A DNA stretch of 64,000 bases from Solibacteraceae bacterium (GTDB lineage: Bacteria > Acidobacteriota > Terriglobia > Bryobacterales > Bryobacteraceae): positions 62,001 to 126,000 of the forward strand of contig JALSRK010000038.1 in NCBI GenBank assembly GCA_026984795.1, read 5' to 3'. The translations under genes and the position numbers were made by a program. The notes beneath the pieces are model-generated. The model was given only the letters and a program-made list of their open reading frames with translations, was not told the DNA's origin and ran no database searches. Shown here piece by piece: positions 9,592 through 17,493 of this stretch. Every line of letters starts with the position of its first letter. The stretch's first letter is position 1.

Positions 9592-11601
9592 ATGAACAAG
9601 CTTCGGGCCTCCGTCTACACAATTCTCTTCTATGGGCCGGCTGCCGCCGCCTGCGGCGCCCTGGTTGATTCGGCGGGACTCGCCATCTCGCACGGCGGGG
9701 GGCGGGTGACGGGGGCTGCGCTTCTGTGGCTGGCCGACCAGATCCTGTTCCTCCTTGGGGCGCCGGCGCCTTGGCCGGCCGTTGACGGGCTTCTCCGATA
9801 CTATCCGGCGAATTCAATCCACGAATTCGCGCCCTTGGCGCTGCTCGCGATGCTGGCGAATGCGGCTGCCGGGCTGGTGGTTGCGGCCGTCACTGCTCCG
9901 GCGGCCCTGGCAATCGGGCGGGGGCTGTGCGGGAAGCGAGGCGGGTCCCGCTGCCGGCGCTTCTGGCGGGTGGAGTATCCTGCGGCCGTATCCATCCTGC
10001 TGCTCGTGGCGGGCTTTGTGCGCCTGATCGGCGAGAGTGCGCCGCTCGCGGCGGTTGCAAGCAGCGGGTTTGGACGCGCACACCTGCTCGGGCCGGGGAA
10101 ACTGGGGGCCATTCCGGCCTTGATGCTGGGCGCTGGCTTTTGGTGGATCTTGTGCCGCCGGGTCCGTTCAGAACGCGCCGTCCGCCTCGCCGGCCGGGCG
10201 ATCGCCGTAACGGCTGGCCTTGCCTTAGCCGTCTCGGCGGTGGGAGTTGCGGCGGGCGGACCGGGCCGGCCGGCGGCCATTCAGCCATCCGGGCATCCCA
10301 ACATCCTCCTCATCTCCATCGACAGCCTGCGGGCTGACCACGTGCACGCATACGGATACGCCCGGGACACGACTCCCACCCTGGACCGGCTGGCGCGGGA
10401 AGGCGTTCTCTTCCGGCAAGCCGTGGCCCCCACCACCTGGACGCTTCCCTCGCACCTGACGATGCTCACGGCGCTGCCGCCCTGCGCGCACCAGGTGGTC
10501 CGGGACGGGCAGAGCCTCGATCCGGCGGCGGTGACGCTGGCCGAGGCGCTCTCCGGCGCCGGGTATGGGACCGCGGCGTTCGTTTCCGGACCATACCTGC
10601 GCGCCGAGTACGGCTTCTACCAGGGTTTCCAGCACTACGATGACTACTCCGTGGCGGCCCCGGACCACCGGGCCAGCCACCAGATGATCACCTCACCGGC
10701 GCTGACGCGCCTGGTGGGAGGGTGGCTTCACAAATGGAACGAGGCAGGAGCCCAGCGGCCGTTCTTCATCTTCCTGCACATGTGGGACGTGCACTACGAC
10801 TATATCCCGCCGAGCCCTTACGACACCCTTTTCGATCCCGACTACCAGGGCGGCATCGACCCCACCGGATACGAGCGATCGTCGGCCATTCATCCGGGAA
10901 TGGATCGTAGAGATCTGGAACACATCATCGCTCTGTACGACGGCGAGATCCGGTACACGGACGAGCACATCGGCAAGATCCTCGACCTGCTCCGGGAGAT
11001 GGGCCGGCTCGATGAAACGGTCGTGGCGGTGACAGCGGACCACGGAGACGAGTTTTTCGAACACGGGCAAAAAGGCCACCGCAACAACCTCTACGACACC
11101 ACGTTGCTGGTACCGCTGATCATCCGGTACCCCCCAAGGATCCCGGCCGGAGCCGTGGTCAAGGAACAGGTGCGGCTGCTCGACCTGGCGCCGACGCTGC
11201 TGTCCTTGGCCGGGGTGGAGAAGCCGCGGGAGTTCGGGTTCGACATTTCCGGCGGCCGGTTGAAACCGCGAAACCTCATGACGCTGCTCGGCGCCGGCAA
11301 ACCGGGCGGGGGCGGCAGCCTCGCCTTCGGCGATCTTCACGGCCAACTGGCCTGCGTGCGCACCGGCAAATGGAAGCTCATCACCCGCCTGGACCAGGCG
11401 GCGCCGGTGGAACTCTACCACCTGGAGGCGGATCCGGGAGAACAAAGCAATCTGGCGGGCCGCAGGCTCCCCGAGGCCGAGAGCTTGCTCGGCGTTTTGA
11501 GGCTCTGGAGGAAAGCCGCTGCCGGCCGGTTCCGCACACGCTCACTCGAAACGGACCACCGTCACCTCGAATCACTCCGCGATCTGGGCTACATTCAGTG
11601 A
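9592..11601 (+). CDS. Membrane-anchored sulfatase-fold protein with Thr instead of FGly cysteine
   Basis: The first 220 residues carry about five hydrophobic segments (for example LASVYTILFYGPAAAACGAL-like start and VSILLLVAGFVRLIG); the remaining 450 form an alkaline-phosphatase-superfamily domain facing outside. It starts with PNILLISIDSLRADHVH and keeps the metal-site VTADHGDEF. The nucleophile site reads TWTLPSHLTML: Thr284-Leu-Pro-Ser-His in place of Cys-x-Pro-Ser-Arg, so it cannot form formylglycine and is probably a phospho- rather than sulfo-hydrolase or transferase. It ends in LRDLGYIQ. ATG 9592 has GGAG directly abutting it; TTG 9586 is an alternative start. It is first of a co-directional cluster. 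Confidence 0.85.
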   Translation: MNKLRASVYTILFYGPAAAACGALVDSAGLAISHGGGRVTGAALLWLADQILFLLGAPAPWPAVDGLLRYYPANSIHEFAPLALLAMLANAAAGLVVAAVTAPAALAIGRGLCGKRGGSRCRRFWRVEYPAAVSILLLVAGFVRLIGESAPLAAVASSGFGRAHLLGPGKLGAIPALMLGAGFWWILCRRVRSERAVRLAGRAIAVTAGLALAVSAVGVAAGGPGRPAAIQPSGHPNILLISIDSLRADHVHAYGYARDTTPTLDRLAREGVLFRQAVAPTTWTLPSHLTMLTALPPCAHQVVRDGQSLDPAAVTLAEALSGAGYGTAAFVSGPYLRAEYGFYQGFQHYDDYSVAAPDHRASHQMITSPALTRLVGGWLHKWNEAGAQRPFFIFLHMWDVHYDYIPPSPYDTLFDPDYQGGIDPTGYERSSAIHPGMDRRDLEHIIALYDGEIRYTDEHIGKILDLLREMGRLDETVVAVTADHGDEFFEHGQKGHRNNLYDTTLLVPLIIRYPPRIPAGAVVKEQVRLLDLAPTLLSLAGVEKPREFGFDISGGRLKPRNLMTLLGAGKPGGGGSLAFGDLHGQLACVRTGKWKLITRLDQAAPVELYHLEADPGEQSNLAGRRLPEAESLLGVLRLWRKAAAGRFRTRSLETDHRHLESLRDLGYIQ

Positions 11602-11751
11602 AGCGGCGGCCCAGCCGCTCCCCCGGCCGGGGGTATCTAGCTGCCCGCGCAGTCTCTCGCCTTCGGCGTATCGGGAACGGCGAGACACACCGGCCGCCGG
11701 AAACGTAAAATGAAGAGCAGGTCTGTTTCCTCGCGAGGGAGCCGATACCCC

Positions 11752-12591
11752 GTGGCAAACAACTATATTCTGGTGATCTTCGACAGTTGCCGGTACGACA
11801 CCTTCATCCGCGCCAATCCCCGGACGATCCGGAAACTGGGCCGGGTTGAGAAGCGGTGGACGTACGCGTCGTGGACGGCCCCGTCCCATTACAACTTCTT
11901 GATGGGGCTGATGCCGCACAAGAGCCCCACCCATGTCTACGCCTCCGAGTACTACAAGAAGGAGTTCTTCAAGTTCAACGAGCGGTTGGGCACCGACGGC
12001 ATCGAGTTCAAGTCCCTCGTCCCCAAGCTCTACCTGCCCAGCTTCCTGAAAGAGAAGATGGGTTACCGCACGCATGCGATGGTGTCGCTGCCGGTGTTGA
12101 ATCCCCGGACGGTGATCAATCAGGGTTTCGACAGCTTCAAACTGATGGAAAAACACAACGACATGCGGGCGATGCTGCGGGAGATGAAGTTCGACGACGA
12201 GAAGCCAAACTTCTATCTGCTCAACGTCGGCGAGACGCACTACCCGTACGCTTTGCCGGACGAGCCCCCGGACCAGTGGCCGCGGATCTCCGGGGTGCAC
12301 GGCGTTTTCAAGCACCTGGATGACCACATCGTGGGCGGCAAGCTGGTACGCAGGAAGGAGAAGTTTTTCGATGACGCCAAGCTGCGCAAGTTGAAGCGGC
12401 GGCAGATCCAGGCGGTGCGGTATCTGGACGGCGTCGTCGAAGAGCTGTTCGATCTGGTGCCGAAAAACACCTACATCACCATCACCTCCGACCACGGGGA
12501 GCTGTTCGGCGAAGACGGGTATTTCGGGCACGGGCCCATCATGCACCAGAAGGTCTTCGAAGTGCCGTTCGTGGAGGGGAAGCTCCGATGA
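11752..12591 (+). CDS. Soluble sulfatase-fold protein, Thr-type active site
   Basis: This protein of about 279 residues is a compact alkaline-phosphatase-superfamily domain: first Asp in ILVIFDSCRYD, a nucleophile site SWTAPSHYNFLMG (Thr42-Ala-Pro-Ser-His), NVGETHYPY, and the second metal site TITSDHGELFGEDGYFGHG. As in the upstream gene, the Cys/Ser of real sulfatases is replaced by Thr and the Arg by His. No signal peptide is seen. GTG 11752 was chosen for the GAGGGAG about 11 bases upstream; ATG 11710 would add 14 residues but overlaps a TAAAAT hexamer and has no ribosome site. The stop overlaps the next start as ATGA. Confidence 0.8.
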   Translation: MANNYILVIFDSCRYDTFIRANPRTIRKLGRVEKRWTYASWTAPSHYNFLMGLMPHKSPTHVYASEYYKKEFFKFNERLGTDGIEFKSLVPKLYLPSFLKEKMGYRTHAMVSLPVLNPRTVINQGFDSFKLMEKHNDMRAMLREMKFDDEKPNFYLLNVGETHYPYALPDEPPDQWPRISGVHGVFKHLDDHIVGGKLVRRKEKFFDDAKLRKLKRRQIQAVRYLDGVVEELFDLVPKNTYITITSDHGELFGEDGYFGHGPIMHQKVFEVPFVEGKLR

Positions 12592-14684
12592 GCAGCGCCG
12601 CTGGACTGCTGCTGCTGGCTTTGATGTCGGCCGCCGGGCTCTACTTCGACGGCGGAAGCGGCCAACATCTGGCGTACATAGGGCCGGGCGCAGGGTTCGC
12701 CTTTCTCGGCTCGTTCCTCACGCTTCTGTGGGCCTTCGCCGTGAGCGCGGCGACAATGCTGACCTGGCCGGTCCGGATGGCGTGGAAAGCCGCGAAACGC
12801 CGCCGGAGCCTGAAGAAGGCCCGGGTGAAGAAGCTGATCTTCGTCGGACTCGACGGCTACGACCCGCGGACGGCGGAACGGCTCATGGCCGAAGGCCGCC
12901 TGCCCAACCTCAGCCGGCTGGCGAAGGAAGGCTCCTACCGGCGGCTGCGGACGACGTTCCCTTCGCTCTCACCGGTGGCCTGGTCCACTTTCGCCACCGG
13001 CGTCAGTCCCGCCCGGCATAACATCTTCGACTTCTTGAACCGGAATCTGAAGTCCTACCTGCCGGAGCTCTCCTCGTCACGCGTGAACAAGCCCCGGCGG
13101 GTGTTCAAGATCGGCCGGTATCACATCCCCCTGAGCAAGCCGTCGGTGGATCTGCGGCGCAAGAGTATACCGTTCTGGAAGATCCTGGGACAGCACGAGG
13201 TCGATTGCACGATTCTTCGCATCCCGATCACCTTCCCCCCGGAGAAGTTCAACGGCCGGCTGCTCTCGGCCATGTGTACGCCTGATTTGCGAGGCACCCA
13301 GGGAAGCTTCTCCTTCTTCTCCACGCGGAACGAGTCGGTGACTTACGAAACCGGCAGCCGGTACCCGTTGCAGCGATCGGGGAACGTCGTCAAAGGCGTC
13401 CTCGAGGGGCCGGACCACCCTCTGGTTCCCGATGCGGGCAAGCTTGGCGTGCCCTTTACCATCTATCTGAACGGGGCCCGGAATTCAGCGACTTTGGAGA
13501 TCGGAGGCGAGAAGTATCCCCTGCGGGTCGGCGAGTATACGCCCTGGGTGCCGGTGACCTTCAAGGCCGGCGTGGCCGTCAAAGCCCGGGGTATCTGCCG
13601 GTTCTTGCTGAACCAGACCGAGCCGGACGTGAACCTCTACGTCACGCCGATCAACATCGATCCGGAAAACCCGGCGCTGCCCATTTCACATCCGAGTTAT
13701 TACTCCGCGTATCTGGCCAAGCTCCTCGGCGCGTTCGCCACCGTCGGCATGGCCGAGGACACCTGGGCGCTCAATGAAGGCGCTATCGACGAAGAGGCCT
13801 TCCTGCGCCAGGCCTGGATGATCCACGAGGAACGGGAAAAGATGTTCTTCAACGCCCTGGACCGGCTGCGGGAGGGCGTGGCGGCCTGCGTTTTCGATGC
13901 CAGCGACCGCATCCAGCACATGTTCTACCGCTATCTCGAGGGCCGGGCCGACGGGCCCCTCGCGGACACCATCGAGAAGATGTACCAGCGCATGGACGAG
14001 CTCGTAGGCCGCGTGTTCAGGTACGTGGATGAGGAGACCGTCCTCTTCGTGCTTTCCGACCACGGCTTCGGATCGTTCCGCCGCGGCATCAACCTGAACA
14101 CGTGGCTTCTCGACCACGGCTACCTGGCGCTCAAGGACGGAGCGGAAACCGCCGGGCCCTACTTCAAAGGGGTGGACTGGAGCCGCACCAAGGCTTACAC
14201 CCTCGGACTGGCCGGCCTCTACCTGAACATCGCGGGCCGCGAAGCCGAGGGCATCGTCCAGCCCGGAGCCGAAGCCGAAGCCGTCAAGGCGGAGCTCATC
14301 GAGAAACTCAGCGGATTGAAGGACCCCGCTACGGGCGAAACGGCCATCCAGCGGGTCTATGCGACGAACCGGCTCTACCGCGGGCCATACCTCGAAGACG
14401 CGCCGGACCTGATCGTCGGCTACAACGACGGTTACCGGACCTCCTGGGCGGCGGCGCAAGGCATTGTCGAAAGAGAGGTGTTCACCGACAATCCCAAACC
14501 GTGGAGCGGCGATCACAGCGTCGACCCGGTTCTGGTTCCAGGCGTGCTCTTCTCGAACCGAAAGATCGCCGCCGAGGATCCCGGCATCGAGGATCTGGCC
14601 CCGACGGCGTTGGAGCTGTTCGGATTGCCCACACCGGGGCACATGGAAGGCAAATCGCTGTTCCAGGCTGCCGCTCCGGCCTGA
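12588..14684 (+). CDS. Membrane-anchored type I phosphodiesterase / nucleotide pyrophosphatase-like protein
   Basis: The 698-residue protein has two N-terminal hydrophobic segments (residues 1-20 and about 28-62, including YIGPGAGFAFLGSFL) followed by a basic stretch and a type I phosphodiesterase domain of the alkaline phosphatase superfamily. The domain begins KKLIFVGLDGYDPR, continues NLSRLAKEGSYRRLRTTFPS and SPVAWSTFATG (nucleophile region), and has the second metal site FVLSDHGFGSF near residue 490 and GDHS near 640. Such enzymes cleave phosphodiester or pyrophosphate bonds, or act on lipid-linked phosphate; the substrate is not known. Translational coupling with the upstream gene (4-base overlap) argues for joint function. 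Confidence 0.85.
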   Translation: MSSAAGLLLLALMSAAGLYFDGGSGQHLAYIGPGAGFAFLGSFLTLLWAFAVSAATMLTWPVRMAWKAAKRRRSLKKARVKKLIFVGLDGYDPRTAERLMAEGRLPNLSRLAKEGSYRRLRTTFPSLSPVAWSTFATGVSPARHNIFDFLNRNLKSYLPELSSSRVNKPRRVFKIGRYHIPLSKPSVDLRRKSIPFWKILGQHEVDCTILRIPITFPPEKFNGRLLSAMCTPDLRGTQGSFSFFSTRNESVTYETGSRYPLQRSGNVVKGVLEGPDHPLVPDAGKLGVPFTIYLNGARNSATLEIGGEKYPLRVGEYTPWVPVTFKAGVAVKARGICRFLLNQTEPDVNLYVTPINIDPENPALPISHPSYYSAYLAKLLGAFATVGMAEDTWALNEGAIDEEAFLRQAWMIHEEREKMFFNALDRLREGVAACVFDASDRIQHMFYRYLEGRADGPLADTIEKMYQRMDELVGRVFRYVDEETVLFVLSDHGFGSFRRGINLNTWLLDHGYLALKDGAETAGPYFKGVDWSRTKAYTLGLAGLYLNIAGREAEGIVQPGAEAEAVKAELIEKLSGLKDPATGETAIQRVYATNRLYRGPYLEDAPDLIVGYNDGYRTSWAAAQGIVEREVFTDNPKPWSGDHSVDPVLVPGVLFSNRKIAAEDPGIEDLAPTALELFGLPTPGHMEGKSLFQAAAPA

Positions 14685-14710
14685 GGGCGCGGAGCCGAAA
14701 GGAGGTTGCC

Positions 14711-14905
14711 ATTCTCAGCAAATCGACCATCAAACTGAAGAAGGATCTTTGGGAACGCGTCAAGCGGTGCGCCGAGGTGGCGGGCTATTCGAGTCCGCAA
14801 GAGTTCGTCGAGCACGTGCTCGAGAAGGAACTCTCCAAAATCGAAGAGTCCGAATCCGACGAGGAAATCCTCAACAAACTGAAAGGTCTCGGCTACATCG
14901 ACTGA
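14711..14905 (+). CDS. Small RHH-like protein with a predicted ATT start
   Basis: This 64-residue protein would be missed by a search for ATG/GTG/TTG starts. An ideal ribosome site (GGAGG, 14701-14705, within AAAGGAGG) lies five bases before an in-frame ATT, and no standard start codon occurs in frame before the coding-like sequence begins. The product (LSKSTIKLKKDLWERVKRCA, then GYSSPQEFVEHVLEKEL) looks like a ribbon-helix-helix or short helical regulator: a strand STIKL and two helices. An acidic linker and the ending LKGLGYID follow. It lies 26 bases after the phosphodiesterase gene and four bases before the next gene. A DNA-binding or adaptor role is inference. Confidence 0.65.
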   Translation: MLSKSTIKLKKDLWERVKRCAEVAGYSSPQEFVEHVLEKELSKIEESESDEEILNKLKGLGYID

Positions 14906-14909
14906 GACG

Positions 14910-15665
14910 ATGCTCGCCTCCCTCGTGCTGTTCCTCATCAGCGTCGCCACGGGTATCGGGCTGCTCTGGGTCTTCCGCCGCACCTCGGACCAGGCGGCCA
15001 TCCGGGCGACGAAGAAACGCCTGCAGGCCCGGTTGCTAGAGCTGCGCCTCTACGCCGACGATCCGCGGGTGGTGCTGGCGGCCCAGAAGGCGCTGCTGGT
15101 GGAAAACCTGAGGTATTTCGCCCTGATGCTGCGGCCGGCGCTCTATGCGACCGTGCCGGTGGTGATTCTGCTGATCGCTCTCGATGGCTTCTACGGGAGG
15201 CGTCCGCTCGCGCCCGGGGAAACCGCCGTGTTGACCGCGGTGCTGGACGGACAGGCGGCCCCGGATGAACCCGTGAGCTTGGAGGCGCCGACGGGCATCG
15301 CGGTGGAGACTCCGGCGGTCCACGCCCTGGCGCGGCGGGAAGTGAGCTGGAGAATCCGGGCCGAGGAGCCGGTTGCCGGGCAACTGCGGTTGACCTCGGA
15401 AGGCGAGACCGTCCTCATGCCGGTGGTCGCCGGCGAGGGCTTGCACTGTTGTTTGTACGGCCGGCGGGTGCGATCCCGTCTGGCGTGGCTGCTCGCTCCA
15501 GGTGCGGCGCCGCTGGACGCCAGATGGGTGAAAGAAATCAAGCTCGACTACCCGGCGGCCGAAGTTTCCTACTTCGGACTCCGGACGCACTGGCTGGTCT
15601 GGTTTCTCGTCTTTTCAATGGCGGCGGCGTTCTTGCTGAAAGGTCGCTTCCGGGTTACGGTTTAG
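14910..15665 (+). CDS. Membrane protein resembling EMC3/TMCO1/DUF106 (Oxa1 superfamily)
   Basis: This 251-residue protein starts with a transmembrane helix (residues 1-22), then a charged helical segment with TSDQAAIRATKKRLQARLLE, DDPRVVLAAQKALLVENLRY and LRPALYATVPVVILLIAL (second membrane segment, about 72-95). A globular region of about 120 residues follows, and a last membrane helix (about 226-245) ends the protein. The helix, cytosolic coiled coil and Asn/Arg-Pro helix order, with (T/S)-D-Q and ALLVENLRY spacing, strongly recalls archaeal DUF106 and eukaryotic EMC3, members of the Oxa1/YidC insertase superfamily. Assignment is from pattern only. It closes the phosphatase-fold cluster and overlaps the convergent next gene by 11 bases. 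Confidence 0.6.
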   Translation: MLASLVLFLISVATGIGLLWVFRRTSDQAAIRATKKRLQARLLELRLYADDPRVVLAAQKALLVENLRYFALMLRPALYATVPVVILLIALDGFYGRRPLAPGETAVLTAVLDGQAAPDEPVSLEAPTGIAVETPAVHALARREVSWRIRAEEPVAGQLRLTSEGETVLMPVVAGEGLHCCLYGRRVRSRLAWLLAPGAAPLDARWVKEIKLDYPAAEVSYFGLRTHWLVWFLVFSMAAAFLLKGRFRVTV

Positions 15666-16440
15666 GGGCCTGGCGAACCACTTCCTCGCGAGGGTTCGAG
15701 CGGCCTTCGGGGGACTCCTCCCCTGTGATGGCTCTCGTTCCGGCAGCTTGTCCGGCCCCGGAACTGCGTTCCGGCGCCGCCTCCCCGGCCCCCAGGCGGC
15801 CGATGACCGCTGCCAGCAGAACCCACGAGGTCACGGCCAGTGAGTATGGCAAGCCCACCCGAATGGAGGCGGCGACGAGTTTCAGGATGAGGTTGTCCGT
15901 CTGGGGATTCCACGAAAAGACCAATACCGGCAGGTAGAGCCCTCCGACGGCCAGAAGGGTCGCCGCCATCCAATAAACCTCGTCGAAGACGATGTCCTGG
16001 GCCTTGCGGAAGCTGAATCCGCCTCCGGCGGCCTGGCTGGCGAGCGGTAAGAGGGACAAGATGGCGGTCAAGCCCACCACCCAGACGAAGATGCCGAGAA
16101 CCGAAGCCAGCCACTCGAAGAGGGCCAGAACCGCGGCGAGCGCGAGAGCCCAGGGAAAGAACTGAGGCAGGCGGCGCAGCGCCGGCATGAAAGGGGTCCG
16201 GGCCACGCCGGGGTGGAACGCGGCAAGGGTTGTGGCATGCAGCCACATGAGAAAGAATCCCAGTGCGGTGAGCATCGGGATGGCCCGGAGGACCTCCCGC
16301 CAACCAAGGGCGCTCGAAGAGGCCCAAAAGAAGAAGACCAACCCCAGGAAAGCATTCCCCGTCAAGTTGGCCGTGACGAGCCGGTCATGCCGGCAAACCT
16401 GCCGGAACGCGTCGGAGAGAACCGTTGTGAGTCGGTCCAT
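15655..16440 (-). CDS. Polytopic membrane protein of unknown function
   Basis: The 261-residue protein has about six hydrophobic segments (for example LTGNAFLGLVFFFWASSSAL, IPMLTALGFFLMWLHATTL, WALALAAVLALFEWLASVL) and a hydrophilic, disordered C-terminus of about 45 residues rich in Glu, Ser and Arg. I do not recognise a family; no catalytic motif stands out. ATG 16440 has GGAGGATC upstream. It lies convergent with the Oxa1-like gene, its stop codon overlapping that gene's last 11 bases. Confidence 0.7.
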   Translation of the reverse strand: MDRLTTVLSDAFRQVCRHDRLVTANLTGNAFLGLVFFFWASSSALGWREVLRAIPMLTALGFFLMWLHATTLAAFHPGVARTPFMPALRRLPQFFPWALALAAVLALFEWLASVLGIFVWVVGLTAILSLLPLASQAAGGGFSFRKAQDIVFDEVYWMAATLLAVGGLYLPVLVFSWNPQTDNLILKLVAASIRVGLPYSLAVTSWVLLAAVIGRLGAGEAAPERSSGAGQAAGTRAITGEESPEGRSNPREEVVRQAPKP

Positions 16441-16598
16441 CGCCAGGATCCTCCACCCGGCGCCCTCGCCGCGGAGGCGCCCGCACACCCGTTGTTACAC
16501 TGAGAAGCGGACAGGCCGCTTTTCGAATCGCGAAATGGTGAACAGTATTCCCTTCCTGCTCAACCATCGGCGGAACCGCCTCGAATCTGCATAGGGCG

Positions 16599-17480
16599 AT
16601 GGGGCAAGCACTCATCCTTGGCTGCGGCTACACGGGGCGTCGTGTGGCGCGGCGGTTGCTCGAGCGAGGCTTCGACGTAACGGCAACGAGCCGGGAGCCG
16701 GAGTCGCTGTCCGACCTGGCCAAGGCAGGGGTGCGGGTAACCCTCTTGAATGCCCTTGCTCCCTCTTCGCTCGAAGCGCTGCGGAGCCTGGTCCAGCCGG
16801 GTGCGCTGGTGCTGCACTCGATTCCCGTACTCGAAGGCCCCGGCGGTCTCTACGATCCGACGCCCGAGCTGCTGGAACGGCTGGGACGCCGTCCCCGGAG
16901 AGTCGTCTATCTATCGACCACCAGCGTCTACGGGACGGCGCGCCAGGTGAACGAGCGGACAGAACCCGCCCCGGCGAGCGAATCCGCCCGGTTGAGGCTG
17001 GCTGCCGAAAAGGCCGTGGCGGCAGGACCCTGGTCGTGGATGATTCTCCGGCCGGCTGCGATTTACGGGCCGGGGCGCGGGGTGCATGAGGCGCTCCGTC
17101 GAGGCCGCTTCCGCCTCGCCGGCGGCGGGCGGAACTACGTCAGCCGCATCCATGTGGACGACCTGGCGGCGATCACCGCCGCCGCCATGCTCTCGCATCA
17201 CACCGGGGCCTGGCCGGTCGCCGATGCCGAGCCCTGCCCATCGATCGAGATCGCCCGCTTCTGTGCGGACCTGCTGGGGCTGCCCCTGCCGCCGGCGGTA
17301 CCGGCGGACGAGTTGCAGGAAACGCGCCGCACGGACCGCCGGGTGGACGCATCGGCCGTGCTGCGCCTGCTCGGCGTCAAACTCCGGTATCCTTCCTACC
17401 GCGTCGGGGTGCCGGCGGCCCTGGCCGAAGCCGAGGCTCCCTGCGCCCCTCATGCCGGCGGGGAGAGGGAGGCCGGTTGA
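16599..17480 (+). CDS. NAD(P)-dependent epimerase/dehydratase, YeeZ-like SDR
   Basis: This 293-residue extended short-chain dehydrogenase-like protein starts with the nucleotide-binding motif LILGCGYTGRRVA. It then has VVYLSTTSVYG, WMILRPAAIYGPGRG and RIHVDDLAAITAAAM, which are typical for atypical SDRs of the YeeZ group. The usual Tyr-x3-Lys pair is not evident: TSVYGTARQVNE keeps a Tyr without a Lys four residues on, as in other atypical members. The substrate is unknown, a nucleotide sugar or similar being the family default. It lies between a divergent membrane-protein gene and the tat genes, which run the other way. Confidence 0.8.
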   Translation: MGQALILGCGYTGRRVARRLLERGFDVTATSREPESLSDLAKAGVRVTLLNALAPSSLEALRSLVQPGALVLHSIPVLEGPGGLYDPTPELLERLGRRPRRVVYLSTTSVYGTARQVNERTEPAPASESARLRLAAEKAVAAGPWSWMILRPAAIYGPGRGVHEALRRGRFRLAGGGRNYVSRIHVDDLAAITAAAMLSHHTGAWPVADAEPCPSIEIARFCADLLGLPLPPAVPADELQETRRTDRRVDASAVLRLLGVKLRYPSYRVGVPAALAEAEAPCAPHAGGEREAG

Positions 17481-17493
17481 GATCTCCTCGCAG

